DNA from: Dictyobacter kobayashii | GTDB taxonomy: Bacteria; Chloroflexota; Ktedonobacteria; Ktedonobacterales; Ktedonobacteraceae | DNA: 64,000 nt | Direction: 5' to 3' | Assembly (NCBI RefSeq): GCF_003967555.1 | Contig: NZ_BIFS01000001.1 | Location: 1,178,001-1,242,000, forward strand | Shown: positions 18,584-28,920 of the stretch, in pieces | Position numbering within the stretch: position 1 is the stretch's first letter | Layout: each line of letters begins with the position of its first letter | Translations under genes and position numbers: made by a program | The notes under the pieces: generated by a model | The model's input: the letters and a program-made list of their open reading frames with translations, nothing else | The model's database searches: none | Told to the model about the DNA's origin: nothing

Positions 18584-18766
18584 TCACTACACCATAAATA
18601 TCAATGTTTGAGCGCCGTGGGTAGCAAAAGAAGTGAAGCGGAGAGCCCTGTTATAGCCATAATTATAATGGACATGATCTTATAGATCATGATAGGATAC
18701 ATCCAGCAACCAGGATGTCAGCTACTAATAGCTTGATAACACACTTCACACAAAATTTTAGCGGTT

Positions 18767-18786
18767 TGGAGCAAAAATCTGCTCCA
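18767..18786 (+). promoter_or_regulatory. Small hairpin just upstream of the ABM gene
   Basis: TGGAGCA and TGCTCCA form a 7-bp stem with a 6-base loop, ending about 15 bases before the ribosome binding site. It could be an operator or translational control element. The rest of the 226-base gap shows nothing else clear. Confidence 0.3.
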
Positions 18787-18809
18787 ACATTCTTAGTGCA
18801 AGGAGTTTT

Positions 18810-19100
18810 ATGATGGTTACTGAAGTCGCTGTTTTTACCGCACTTTCCGGCAAAGAAGAAGAGCTAGGTCAAGGTATTATCCAGGGCATCGAGTTTATTC
18901 GACAACATCCAGAATGCATTTCAGCCAACGCGACCCGTTGCGTTGAAAAACCAGGACGCTATATGCTTAGCGTTGTCTGGTCTTCACTTGAAGCCCACGT
19001 CAACGATTTTCGCAATGGCCCCCTGTTCGCACAGTGGCGCGCCCCTATTAGCGGCCTGTTTGAAGAAAATCCAGAAGTTTACCACTATCAAGCTTACTAA
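18810..19100 (+). CDS. Antibiotic-biosynthesis-monooxygenase (ABM) domain protein
   Basis: A 96-residue ferredoxin-fold protein of the ABM superfamily. It starts with the typical beta strand (VTEVAVFTALSGKEEEL), followed by a helix with QGIEFIRQHPECISANATR and the SVVWSSLEAHVNDFR segment, which matches the conserved W-x-S/D-xxAHxxHxxS region. Members include quinol monooxygenases, heme-degrading IsdG-like proteins and many of unknown activity. The heme-ligand pattern is not clear, so no substrate is assigned. AAGGAG precedes the ATG. It lies 55 bases upstream of ligA on the same strand. Confidence 0.75.
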   Translation: MMVTEVAVFTALSGKEEELGQGIIQGIEFIRQHPECISANATRCVEKPGRYMLSVVWSSLEAHVNDFRNGPLFAQWRAPISGLFEENPEVYHYQAY

Positions 19101-19110
19101 AAAGAATTAG

Positions 19111-21243
<2,133 letters not shown>

Positions 21244-21248
21244 GCACA

Positions 21249-21289
21249 AAAAGGAGGGATGCGGCCGTCCGGGCCGCATCCCTCCTTTT
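21249..21289. terminator. Perfect 18-bp stem-loop between convergent ligA and kinase
   Basis: Arms 21249-21266 and 21272-21289 pair perfectly around GTCCG, with A4 on one side and T4 on the other, so it should work in both directions. Confidence 0.85.
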
Positions 21290-21304
21290 ACTTTTGATGA
21301 TTAT

Positions 21305-23101
21305 TCAGGCTGGTAACAAGCGAGATGCGGGCAAGAAGTGAGGCGCGCCCTGCTCCAGTCCTACCACATAGGCACCCTGAAATTTCTTCACCACCGTTGC
21401 ACCGCTACTATCTACCTCGGTGCTATTCATGATAACACTCACCTTATAATTGCCATTATCGATTGGAGAGACATCAGTAATGGTGACATCATCATGTTGG
21501 GTCTGTGTAAAACCAGCAGAAAATTGGTCATATGGGTGAGCATCTTGATAGGCTTTTGTCCAATGATTATAAGCATCCTGATAATTGCTTTGATTAATGT
21601 CATCAAAATAGCTCGTTACCAAATTCCTGGCGTTATCGGCGGTCACAGTTGCCGCAGTAGGGGTAGCAGTTGGCTGGGGGGTGGGTGAAGGCGCTGGAGT
21701 ATTCGTAGGCGCTGGCGTTTGGGTCACCACTGGCTGAGAGGCCTGCCCGGACAAGCTCGCAATAACGCGTGGACCAAAGATAACACCAACCACACATAGT
21801 GCTACGACAATAAAGATCGCCAGCAACCAGCCTGGCCAGGCCGAAGGCTTACGTGGCTCCAGGTACTGATGGAAAGCCGTATCGACTTCCTGCGGCTCAT
21901 AGTGCTGCCCTCTCTGGAATTGATCATATGCATTGGAGGCGACGGGGTAAGAGAGATTACCATGGGGAGTTTGCCCTGGTCCAGCAGGCTGCGTGTAGAC
22001 AGCACCACCTTGAAGGTTATTGGATTGATAAGATGCCGCCTCATTGGGTAGGCTATTATAAGGGGTATTGAGCGAGTAACCCGGCCGTTGCACATTAGCA
22101 GGAGCATAATTTGAACCAGGGGGTAGCGAGGTCGAGACAGGATAATTATTTGGATAAGAGTTACCTGCACCAGAGAGGGGGCGCGAGGTTGGAGTCGACA
22201 GTTCTGTATATAATCCCTGCGACAGGGCATTAGAGATGCCAAGGACCTGGCGCAAGGCCTCTACCATCTCACGTGCGGATTGATAGCGAGCCGCCGGGTC
22301 CTTAGCGATAGCTTTCTGGACCACGGCATTAAGAGCCGGCGAAATAGTAGGGTCCAATTGTAACAGGGATGGGGGCTGATCGTTGATATGCATGGCGGCA
22401 ATAAAGAGAGGAGAGCCACCCTGAAAAGGGACTCGGCCAGTGAGCATCTGGAAAAGCACGATCCCTAATTCGTAGATATCAGCACGATAATCAACATTAC
22501 GTCCCTGTACCATTTCAGGCGCCATATATTCAACGGAACCCAGGAATTGGCCAACCGCCGTCAAAGAGGGATCTGAAAGGTCGCTAACGCTACTATCCCG
22601 CGTAATGCGCGCAATACCAAAATCAACCAGCACCAGGCGGCCATCCGCATGAAAGAGCATATTGCCTGGCTTAATATCGCGATGCACAATTTTATGCTCA
22701 TGGGCATATTGCAGGGCGGAGCCTGCCTGCTCGATATACTTAAATGCCTCTAAAGGGGATAGACGGCCCTTCTCCTCCAGTAACGTACGTAGACTGCCGC
22801 CCTTAAGATACGGCATCACGAGATAGGCTAATCCATCTTGCTCTGCATACTCATAGATCGGCAGAATGTTCACATGATCAAGCTGAGCAATAACATTGGC
22901 TTCACGGCGAAAACGCGCCAGAAATTCCTGGTGGGCTTCAGAATATATGCCAGCTCCTGATCTTAAAACTTTGACTGCTACATCACGTACTGGACGTGTC
23001 TGGTGAGCAAGATAGACCATCCCCATCCCACCAGAGCCAATTACACGCTCCAGCACACAGGTCCCGAGCTGTTTACCGATGAGGTGATCACTACTTTCCA
23101 T
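21305..23101 (-). CDS. PknB-type Ser/Thr protein kinase with NTF2-like extracellular tail
   Basis: A 598-residue membrane kinase. The kinase domain covers about residues 14-280: Gly loop IGSGGMGMVY, VAVKVLR with the ATP Lys, catalytic loop HRDIKPGNM near 140, DFGIAR near 163 and APE. A Pro/Ser/Asn/Tyr-rich linker follows (about 295-415), then one membrane segment (LLAIFIVVALCVVGVIFG, about 426-443), a Thr/Pro stalk, and a C-terminal domain of about 110 residues (SYFDDINQSNYQDAYNHWT) resembling DUF4878/NTF2-like sensor folds. There are no PASTA repeats. It probably senses something outside the cell, but the ligand is unknown. No phosphatase gene is adjacent. Confidence 0.9.
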   Translation of the reverse strand: MESSDHLIGKQLGTCVLERVIGSGGMGMVYLAHQTRPVRDVAVKVLRSGAGIYSEAHQEFLARFRREANVIAQLDHVNILPIYEYAEQDGLAYLVMPYLKGGSLRTLLEEKGRLSPLEAFKYIEQAGSALQYAHEHKIVHRDIKPGNMLFHADGRLVLVDFGIARITRDSSVSDLSDPSLTAVGQFLGSVEYMAPEMVQGRNVDYRADIYELGIVLFQMLTGRVPFQGGSPLFIAAMHINDQPPSLLQLDPTISPALNAVVQKAIAKDPAARYQSAREMVEALRQVLGISNALSQGLYTELSTPTSRPLSGAGNSYPNNYPVSTSLPPGSNYAPANVQRPGYSLNTPYNSLPNEAASYQSNNLQGGAVYTQPAGPGQTPHGNLSYPVASNAYDQFQRGQHYEPQEVDTAFHQYLEPRKPSAWPGWLLAIFIVVALCVVGVIFGPRVIASLSGQASQPVVTQTPAPTNTPAPSPTPQPTATPTAATVTADNARNLVTSYFDDINQSNYQDAYNHWTKAYQDAHPYDQFSAGFTQTQHDDVTITDVSPIDNGNYKVSVIMNSTEVDSSGATVVKKFQGAYVVGLEQGAPHFLPASRLLPA

Positions 23102-23269
23102 GAAAAATATCCACTTCTTTGACTTGTTCTATCTGCTAACACATACAAACTACTGGTATCCTCACCTGCTACCCTCTTACCTCCATAGACGCAGTATCTA
23201 GCTATTATTTGCCTGCCAATCAAGTATCTGAATATAATAACCCGGCGGGTTAACGAATTCGCCTCTGTA

Positions 23270-23310
23270 TATGGAGTGAGCAGGTGACTTAGTTGCCTGC
23301 TCACTCCATA
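23270..23310. terminator. 15-bp stem-loop downstream of glyA
   Basis: Arms 23270-23284 and 23296-23310 pair perfectly around an 11-base loop. It lies between the 3' end of glyA (minus) and the 5' end of the kinase (minus), so it likely terminates glyA. Confidence 0.65.
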
Positions 23311-23364
23311 CTCAAGCACCGCGGGTATTTCGCCTGCCTTATCGCTTGTCTGTAAGTTACTGAA

Positions 23365-24659
23365 TCAGACGTATTTCATTTCAACGTAGCGGGCACGCAA
23401 CGCATTGACCTGTTCTTTGACATTTTTGCCGCGTACACTCTCGTGAATCAATTGGGCTAGCTCACCCATCGCCCGCTCATCCATGCCAAAGCGCGTCATC
23501 TCGGGAACTCCGATCCGCAGACCCGAAGGATTACGTGGATCAGCATCACCAGGGATCATATTATAATTCAGGATGATATCGCTCTCCTCAAGGCGTTTGG
23601 CTACGGCGACTCCTCCACCCCATTGAGCGACATTGACCGCGATCATATGGCTCTGGGTATAACCAAATTCACGGGCTTCAACCGGTGTGCCTAATTCATC
23701 CAGGCTACGACCCAGGGCCTGTGCATTACGCACGATCTGGGCGGCATATTCACGTCCATAACGCTGCATCTCACGGGTCGCGACCAGTAAGGCGGGAAGC
23801 GTATGCAGATGGTGGTTGCTCGATGAACCTGGGAAAACGCCTCGGTCGGCGGGCTGCCAGTATTTTTTGATGGCGGCGGCATCACTCAGGTTTGACAAAA
23901 TAATACCACGCTGAGGACCTGGAAAGGTTTTATGAGTACTTCCGGTCATCCAGGTTGCACCCTCTTGTAATGGCGACTGAAACTGACCGCCAGCAATTAA
24001 TCCCAGCACGTGGGCTCCATCATAGAGGACTGGTATATCTTTTGTTTTACAGAAAGCTGCTATCTCTGAGACCGGTTCTGGAAATAAGAACAGGCTCTTT
24101 CCTAGAATGACCAGTTGTGGATTGAGCTGATCGATCAGCTCAATCGTCTTCTGAGCATCTACGTGATAGCGATCTTCGGTCAACGGTAGATAATGGAGCT
24201 GAATGGAATGCTCACCACCGACTTTGAGCGATTGGCCACGGCTCTGGATACGACGTCCAAACACACCCACCGCGCCATGACTGATATGTCCACCTGCGTC
24301 GGTCGAATTAGCAATGACGGTATCGCCACCACGCAGGATGCTCAGGGCCAGGGCGGTATTTGCCGCGTTACCACTGATCGGACGCACGTCCGCTTGCCTG
24401 GCACCAAACAGTGTCAGCAATTCCTGCTCGGCCATGCGCTCAATTTGATCGATATAGCGCGTGCCCTGATAATAGCGATTGACCTGATCACCCTCATTAG
24501 GATGACCTCTGCATAGCGCCCCATAAAATCAGAGGTCTGTACCCGCCGCACCGCCTCGCTCGGAGTATTTTCGCTGGCAATTAAATTGATTGCCAGCGTC
24601 TGACGCCATGTATCCTGTTGTTGAATAATAGCCTCAATGTCATGTATGTCAATTGTCAT
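23365..24659 (-). CDS. glyA: Serine hydroxymethyltransferase, frameshifted in this sequence
   Basis: The PLP enzyme that interconverts serine and glycine while charging tetrahydrofolate. The start at 24659 has GAAGGGAG 10 bases upstream. The first frame reads LIASENTPSEAVRRVQTSDFMGRYAE and then runs out of frame; a second frame resumes before MAEQELLTLFGARQADVRP. Adding one base to the CC at 24506-24507 restores GHPNEGDQVNRYYQGT, the expected SHMT text, giving about 431 residues. The PLP lysine is in TGSTHKTFPGPQRG. A C-terminal region LRIGVPEMTRFGM is normal. Because glyA is usually important for one-carbon supply, a real null is unlikely and a base-calling error is favoured. It is separated from the folate genes folP-folC by 16 kb. 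Confidence 0.88.
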
Positions 24660-25308
24660 GATATAAAAACTCCCTTCTGCTAACCACATCGAACAAATAT
24701 GTTTTCAGTATAGCACACCATTTTCATGAAAAAATACCATTACAGACGACAATAACAGGCCCTCTAACAGACTACTTAAAAGCCATCGTCAACGCCACTC
24801 ACTCGACCATTAAATAGTTAAAGAGAGCCTGCCGATGATATTAAAAACAAGGTACAAATATATACAATGGATGGAGAAGATCATAGGCATATATTTCTCG
24901 TTTTGATAAATTAGTAGATCTATCAAAATACGAATATTCCTTGATATATAAAGCATAGGACGTTGTGCCAGTAGAAATACAGGTCGGCTACCTTGCCCAG
25001 AGGCAAAGTCAGGGCTGTTGCACATGCCCATAAAATAAACTGTACAGCAAATAAGTAAAAACACAGAAAATAACGGCAGATATATCACGATACTGTGATT
25101 TGATGTGCAGTTGAACATGTTGCATAATTTTGATATACTAGGTCTACACCTACGAAATGAGAAGGGATAAGTGCACAACTTTTTCTCTGTACCGCAAACA
25201 GCCATTCGCGTGGCCGCATCGCACCGGTGGTCTGGTCTATGGCAGACCTCCTCCGCATTCGTCTAATCCAGGCCATTGCTGCGTAGAAACTCAGGAGGAT
25301 TGGGTTTT
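24660..25308. other. Divergent AT-rich region between glyA and EF-G2
   Basis: About 650 bases. The only recognisable element is the rightward promoter at 25111-25139. A 131-codon minus-strand ORF at 24810-25205 has biased, Cys/Ile-rich composition and no ribosome binding site, and looks spurious. No glycine riboswitch or other known leader was seen upstream of glyA. Confidence 0.45.
25111..25139 (+). promoter_or_regulatory. Candidate promoter for the EF-G2 gene
   Basis: TTGAAC (25111-25116) and TATACT (25134-25139) with a 17-base spacer match the housekeeping consensus well. The start codon lies 170 bases downstream, leaving a long leader. Confidence 0.45.
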
Positions 25309-27369
25309 ATGAAGGTTTATCAGGCGGAACATATTCGCAACGTAGCGCTCATTTCTCACGTTGGAGCTGGCAAAACCTCCCTCATTGATGCTGCATTATT
25401 TGATAGTGGTGCAGTGACTCGCCAGGGCAAAGTAGATGAGGGGACATCCGTCGTCGACTATGATCCCGAAGAAATGAAACGACGCATGTCCTTGCAGGTT
25501 AAAGTCTTGCCAGTTGAGTGGAAAGATCATAAGATCAATTTTATTGACACTCCCGGCTACCCCGATTTCGTTGGTGAGGTGAAGGCGGGCCTGCGCGTTG
25601 CCGACGCGGCCCTGATGGTGGTCACTGCAGAAAAAGGGGTCGAAGTAGGTACCGAACTTACCTGGCACTATGCCGATGAACGCCAACTTCCTCGTATCGT
25701 CCTGGTCAATAAACTCGACCGCGAGAATACCTATTTTGAACAGGCCCTGGCTTCGCTGCGCGATCAATTTGGCATGAAGGTTGTTGCACTACAAATCCCC
25801 ATTGGAGAGCAGGCAACTTTTAGAGGCGTGGTTGATCTGGTAACACGCAAAGGCTATACATTTGAGGGTGGCAATCAAGTACAAGAAATTCCAGTTCCCG
25901 CTGAACTAGATGCGCAAATCACAGCGTATCGCGACCAATTAATCGAGGCTGCTGTGGAGAGCGATGACGCCATCATGGAGAAATTTTTGGATGGCGCCAC
26001 ACTCAGCACTGAAGAAATCAATTCTGTCATTAAGAAAGGCACCCATACCGGCACGATTATTCCAGTCTTATGTGGCTCGGCTGGCAAAAATATTGGTGTC
26101 CAGACGTTACTGGATACCATAGTGAATTATGTTCCCAGTCCCCTGGATGTGGTGGCTGAAGACACAGCCGCCTTTGGTAACAATGTCTCCGCCTTTGTCT
26201 TCAAAACCGCCAATGCTCAGGTAGGTACTATTTCTTCTTTCCGCGTCTTTAGCGGGACGCTCAAATCGGATATGCACCTCACCAATGCACAGACCAAAGC
26301 TGATGAGCGTATGAGCCAGCTGGTCATCCAACATGGGAAGACACAAGAGCCTGCGACAGAAGTTCCTGCCGGAGACTTTGGCGCGGTCGCCAAGCTGTCA
26401 AATAGCCATACCGGTGATACGCTAACCAGTAGTAAAGAGACCACAAAATCCCTGGACCCCATTAACCTACCACTGCCCTGCTATACAGTTGCGGTTGTGC
26501 CGCATAGCCAGGCTGATCTGGATAAAATGAGTAATGCCCTGGGGCGCATCGTTGAGGAAGATCGCACCATCCGCGTCTCACGCGATCCCGAGACCGCTGA
26601 AGTACTGCTTTCCGGTATGGGCGAAACCCATATTCAAATCCTGGTCGAAAGCATGAAACGTAAATACGCGGTCGACCTTCTGACACATGATCAACGAATC
26701 TCGTATCGTGAGACCATTCGTAAAAAGGCCCGCGCTAACGGCCGCCATAAGCGTCAGAGTGGTGGACATGGACAATTTGGCGATGTGTGGCTGGAGATCG
26801 AGCCTTTGCCACGCGATAGTGAGCACACATTTGTGTTTGAGGATAAGATCGTAGGTGGTGTGGTGCCCGGTCAATTTATTCCTGGCGTCGAAAAAGGCAT
26901 TCGCGAATCGCTCAAGCGTGGCTTTCTATCCGGAAATCCAATGGTTTATGTCAAGGTGGCCCTGGTAGATGGCAAATACCATCCAGTTGACTCGTCTGCA
27001 CAGTCCTTTGAGGTTGCGGCCTCACTGGGGATGCAAGAGGCCGTGCCTCAGGCTAATCCTGTGCTCCTTGAACCAATCATGAATGTGACCATTGAGGTGC
27101 CGGAACAAAATATGGGCGATGTTATGAGCGACATAAACACCAAACGTGGCCATGTCATGGGCATGGAATCGCTTGAAAATGGGATGCAGCGTATCACGGC
27201 CGCCGTTCCACAGGCGGAGATGCTGCATTATGCCACCGATCTGCGCTCTATTACCCAGGGACGCGGCTCCTTTAGCATGGAGTTTGCCCAATATGCCGAG
27301 GTGCCGGCAAACGTCCAGCAGGATATACTCGCACAGCACAAGAAACAAGAAGAGGCAGCCCACAAATAA
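25309..27369 (+). CDS. Elongation factor G paralogue (EF-G2 type)
   Basis: A 686-residue translational GTPase. The ATG at 25309 follows CAGGAGG. G1 reads SHVGAGKTSL (about 17-26), G3 DTPGYPDF and G4 NKLD, so GTP binding is intact; domains II-V follow, with HGQFGDVWLEIEPL in domain IV. The start MKVYQAEHIRNVALISHVGAGKTS and VDYDPEEMKRRMSLQ are typical of the EF-G2 subfamily found alongside canonical EF-G in actinobacteria, Chloroflexi and others. The switch I region differs from EF-G1 (no THR-Q-GE text). Some family members lack ribosome-stimulated GTPase or translocation activity, so its role may be recycling or stress. It stands alone without rpsL/rpsG/tuf, which also argues against being the main fusA. 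Confidence 0.88.
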   Translation: MKVYQAEHIRNVALISHVGAGKTSLIDAALFDSGAVTRQGKVDEGTSVVDYDPEEMKRRMSLQVKVLPVEWKDHKINFIDTPGYPDFVGEVKAGLRVADAALMVVTAEKGVEVGTELTWHYADERQLPRIVLVNKLDRENTYFEQALASLRDQFGMKVVALQIPIGEQATFRGVVDLVTRKGYTFEGGNQVQEIPVPAELDAQITAYRDQLIEAAVESDDAIMEKFLDGATLSTEEINSVIKKGTHTGTIIPVLCGSAGKNIGVQTLLDTIVNYVPSPLDVVAEDTAAFGNNVSAFVFKTANAQVGTISSFRVFSGTLKSDMHLTNAQTKADERMSQLVIQHGKTQEPATEVPAGDFGAVAKLSNSHTGDTLTSSKETTKSLDPINLPLPCYTVAVVPHSQADLDKMSNALGRIVEEDRTIRVSRDPETAEVLLSGMGETHIQILVESMKRKYAVDLLTHDQRISYRETIRKKARANGRHKRQSGGHGQFGDVWLEIEPLPRDSEHTFVFEDKIVGGVVPGQFIPGVEKGIRESLKRGFLSGNPMVYVKVALVDGKYHPVDSSAQSFEVAASLGMQEAVPQANPVLLEPIMNVTIEVPEQNMGDVMSDINTKRGHVMGMESLENGMQRITAAVPQAEMLHYATDLRSITQGRGSFSMEFAQYAEVPANVQQDILAQHKKQEEAAHK

Positions 27370-27377
27370 TTAGTCTC

Positions 27378-27429
27378 GGAAGCGAGAACGGTACTTTCTT
27401 TAGTTGGAGAAAGTACCGTTCTCGCTTCC
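27378..27429. terminator. Perfect 22-bp stem-loop between convergent genes
   Basis: Arms 27378-27399 and 27408-27429 pair perfectly around an 8-base loop, separating EF-G2 from the convergent MFS gene. Confidence 0.75.
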
Positions 27430-27447
27430 TATGCGGCATTTCCATCT

Positions 27448-28731
27448 TTAGCGCACGCTACGCAGATGTTGACGCATACTACGTGTATTGAGTACATAAA
27501 AAGCAAGGGCGATCAGGATCAGCAGGCAGGCCACTGCGCACACACCATTCCATTGCGCCATACTCCAGCCAACGGTGCCCAGAATAGAACCTAATGAACC
27601 ACCGATAAAGTAGACAAACATATAGACGGTATTCAAACGGTTGCGTGCCTCGGGCTGTAAACTGTAGACGCGCGCCTGGCTGGAGATCTGATTGGATTGG
27701 GTACCCAGGTCGAGCAAAATGGTGCCTACAATCAAACCAAAGAGCCACTGCCCGGTCAGCCACATGATCACAAAAGAGACAAGAATAATTACCAGACCCA
27801 TACCATTGGCCAGGCGTGGATCGCGGCGATCGGCAAACTTTCCGACAAATGAAGCTGCCAACGCTCCGGCCACTCCCACCAATCCAAACAAGCCAGCGAC
27901 TTCACTCCCAAAGTGATAGGGCGGGGTCGCCAGGAAGAATGAGAGCGCAACCCAGAAGACACTGAATGCAGCAAAGGCCAATGCACCAAAGAACATTGTC
28001 TCGCGCAACACCGGCTCGTCTCGCACCAGTCCCCACAATGAACGCAGCAATTGTGGATAGCTCATAGAGCCTTTCTGCGCACGGTCATCTGGCAAAAGGA
28101 CACGCATAAGCACGGCAAGCAGGATCATCATGATTGCCGCGATCCAATACATAGCACGCCAGCCAAAATGGGCTGCCACCAGACCACTGACAGTACGTGC
28201 CAGCAAGATACCTATCAACAGGCCGCTCATGACGGTGCCAACAACCTGTCCACGAGCCTTTACGGGAGCCAGGCTGGCTGAATAAGGGATAATTAATTGC
28301 GGGACTACGGTAGTCACACCAACCAGGAAACTGGCAACCCCTACTAGCAAGATTGATGGAGCACTGGCCATGACAATTAAAGCCAGGGTGACCGCAATCA
28401 ACATGCCTACGATCAACTTCCGCTGATTATATTTATCTCCCAATGGAATAATAAATAACAGACCACAGGCATAACCAACCTGACTCATCGTTGCAATAAT
28501 TCCCATTTGATTGGCCGAGACAGCGAACTCACGGCCCATATTTGCCAGTAATGGTTGTATATAATATAGATTAGCGACCGAGGCTGCGCAGGCAGCCGCC
28601 ATAATCAATACTAATTTTCTATTCATAACTGTCGCAGGCGCGCGCTCCTGCGACTCTTCAGCCACATCAGGACTTCTTACGTCGATTAGCTCTTTATCCA
28701 AGCCATAAATTCCTTCCTCAATATGCAACAT
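27448..28731 (-). CDS. Major facilitator superfamily transporter
   Basis: About 400 core residues with 12 predicted membrane segments. The NLYYIQPLLANMGREF segment after TM1 and the PLGDKYNQRKLI loop between TM2 and TM3 (the MFS motif A position) match the YgaY/YybF-like drug-efflux-type MFS group. The first 35 residues are hydrophilic and unusual. Start choice is unclear: the ATG at 28731 has no site, while GAGGAAGG precedes a TTG at about codon 11. Substrate is unknown, but the group commonly exports small organic molecules. It appears monocistronic, with terminators on both sides. Confidence 0.8.
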   Translation of the reverse strand: MLHIEEGIYGLDKELIDVRSPDVAEESQERAPATVMNRKLVLIMAAACAASVANLYYIQPLLANMGREFAVSANQMGIIATMSQVGYACGLLFIIPLGDKYNQRKLIVGMLIAVTLALIVMASAPSILLVGVASFLVGVTTVVPQLIIPYSASLAPVKARGQVVGTVMSGLLIGILLARTVSGLVAAHFGWRAMYWIAAIMMILLAVLMRVLLPDDRAQKGSMSYPQLLRSLWGLVRDEPVLRETMFFGALAFAAFSVFWVALSFFLATPPYHFGSEVAGLFGLVGVAGALAASFVGKFADRRDPRLANGMGLVIILVSFVIMWLTGQWLFGLIVGTILLDLGTQSNQISSQARVYSLQPEARNRLNTVYMFVYFIGGSLGSILGTVGWSMAQWNGVCAVACLLILIALAFYVLNTRSMRQHLRSVR

Positions 28732-28796
28732 CCATCAACTTCAATACAACAAAAAAAAGACCCCATTTTATTGCATCTCTTCCAACTTAGAGGGCC

Positions 28797-28832
28797 AAAA
28801 AGGCTCAGGCGTGCCAGCACCCGAGCCTTTTT
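28797..28832. terminator. Imperfect terminator stem with T5 end
   Basis: AAAAAGGCTC...GAGCCTTTTT with a two-base centre and an imperfect inner stem. It lies between the fusion gene's 3' end and the MFS gene's 5' end. Confidence 0.6.
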
Positions 28833-28850
28833 AGATATAAGTTGCAATTA

Positions 28851-28894
28851 ATCCCATGCATCATCCAGTTGTTCTTCTGGATGACACATGGGAT
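28851..28894. terminator. 18-bp stem-loop after the oxidoreductase fusion gene
   Basis: Arms 28851-28868 and 28877-28894 pair at 16 of 18 positions with an 8-base loop, 27 bases past the fusion gene's stop codon on the minus strand. Confidence 0.6.
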
Positions 28895-28920
28895 CAAGCT
28901 AATAGCTATGCAGTGGATTT

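Noticed and set aside
24810..25205. 131-codon minus-strand ORF upstream of glyA
   Set aside because: Rich in Cys, Ile and Ser, no ribosome binding site, overlaps the EF-G2 promoter, and matches no family.
24660..25308. Glycine riboswitch upstream of glyA
   Set aside because: Looked for the conserved purine-rich cores on the minus strand and did not find them.
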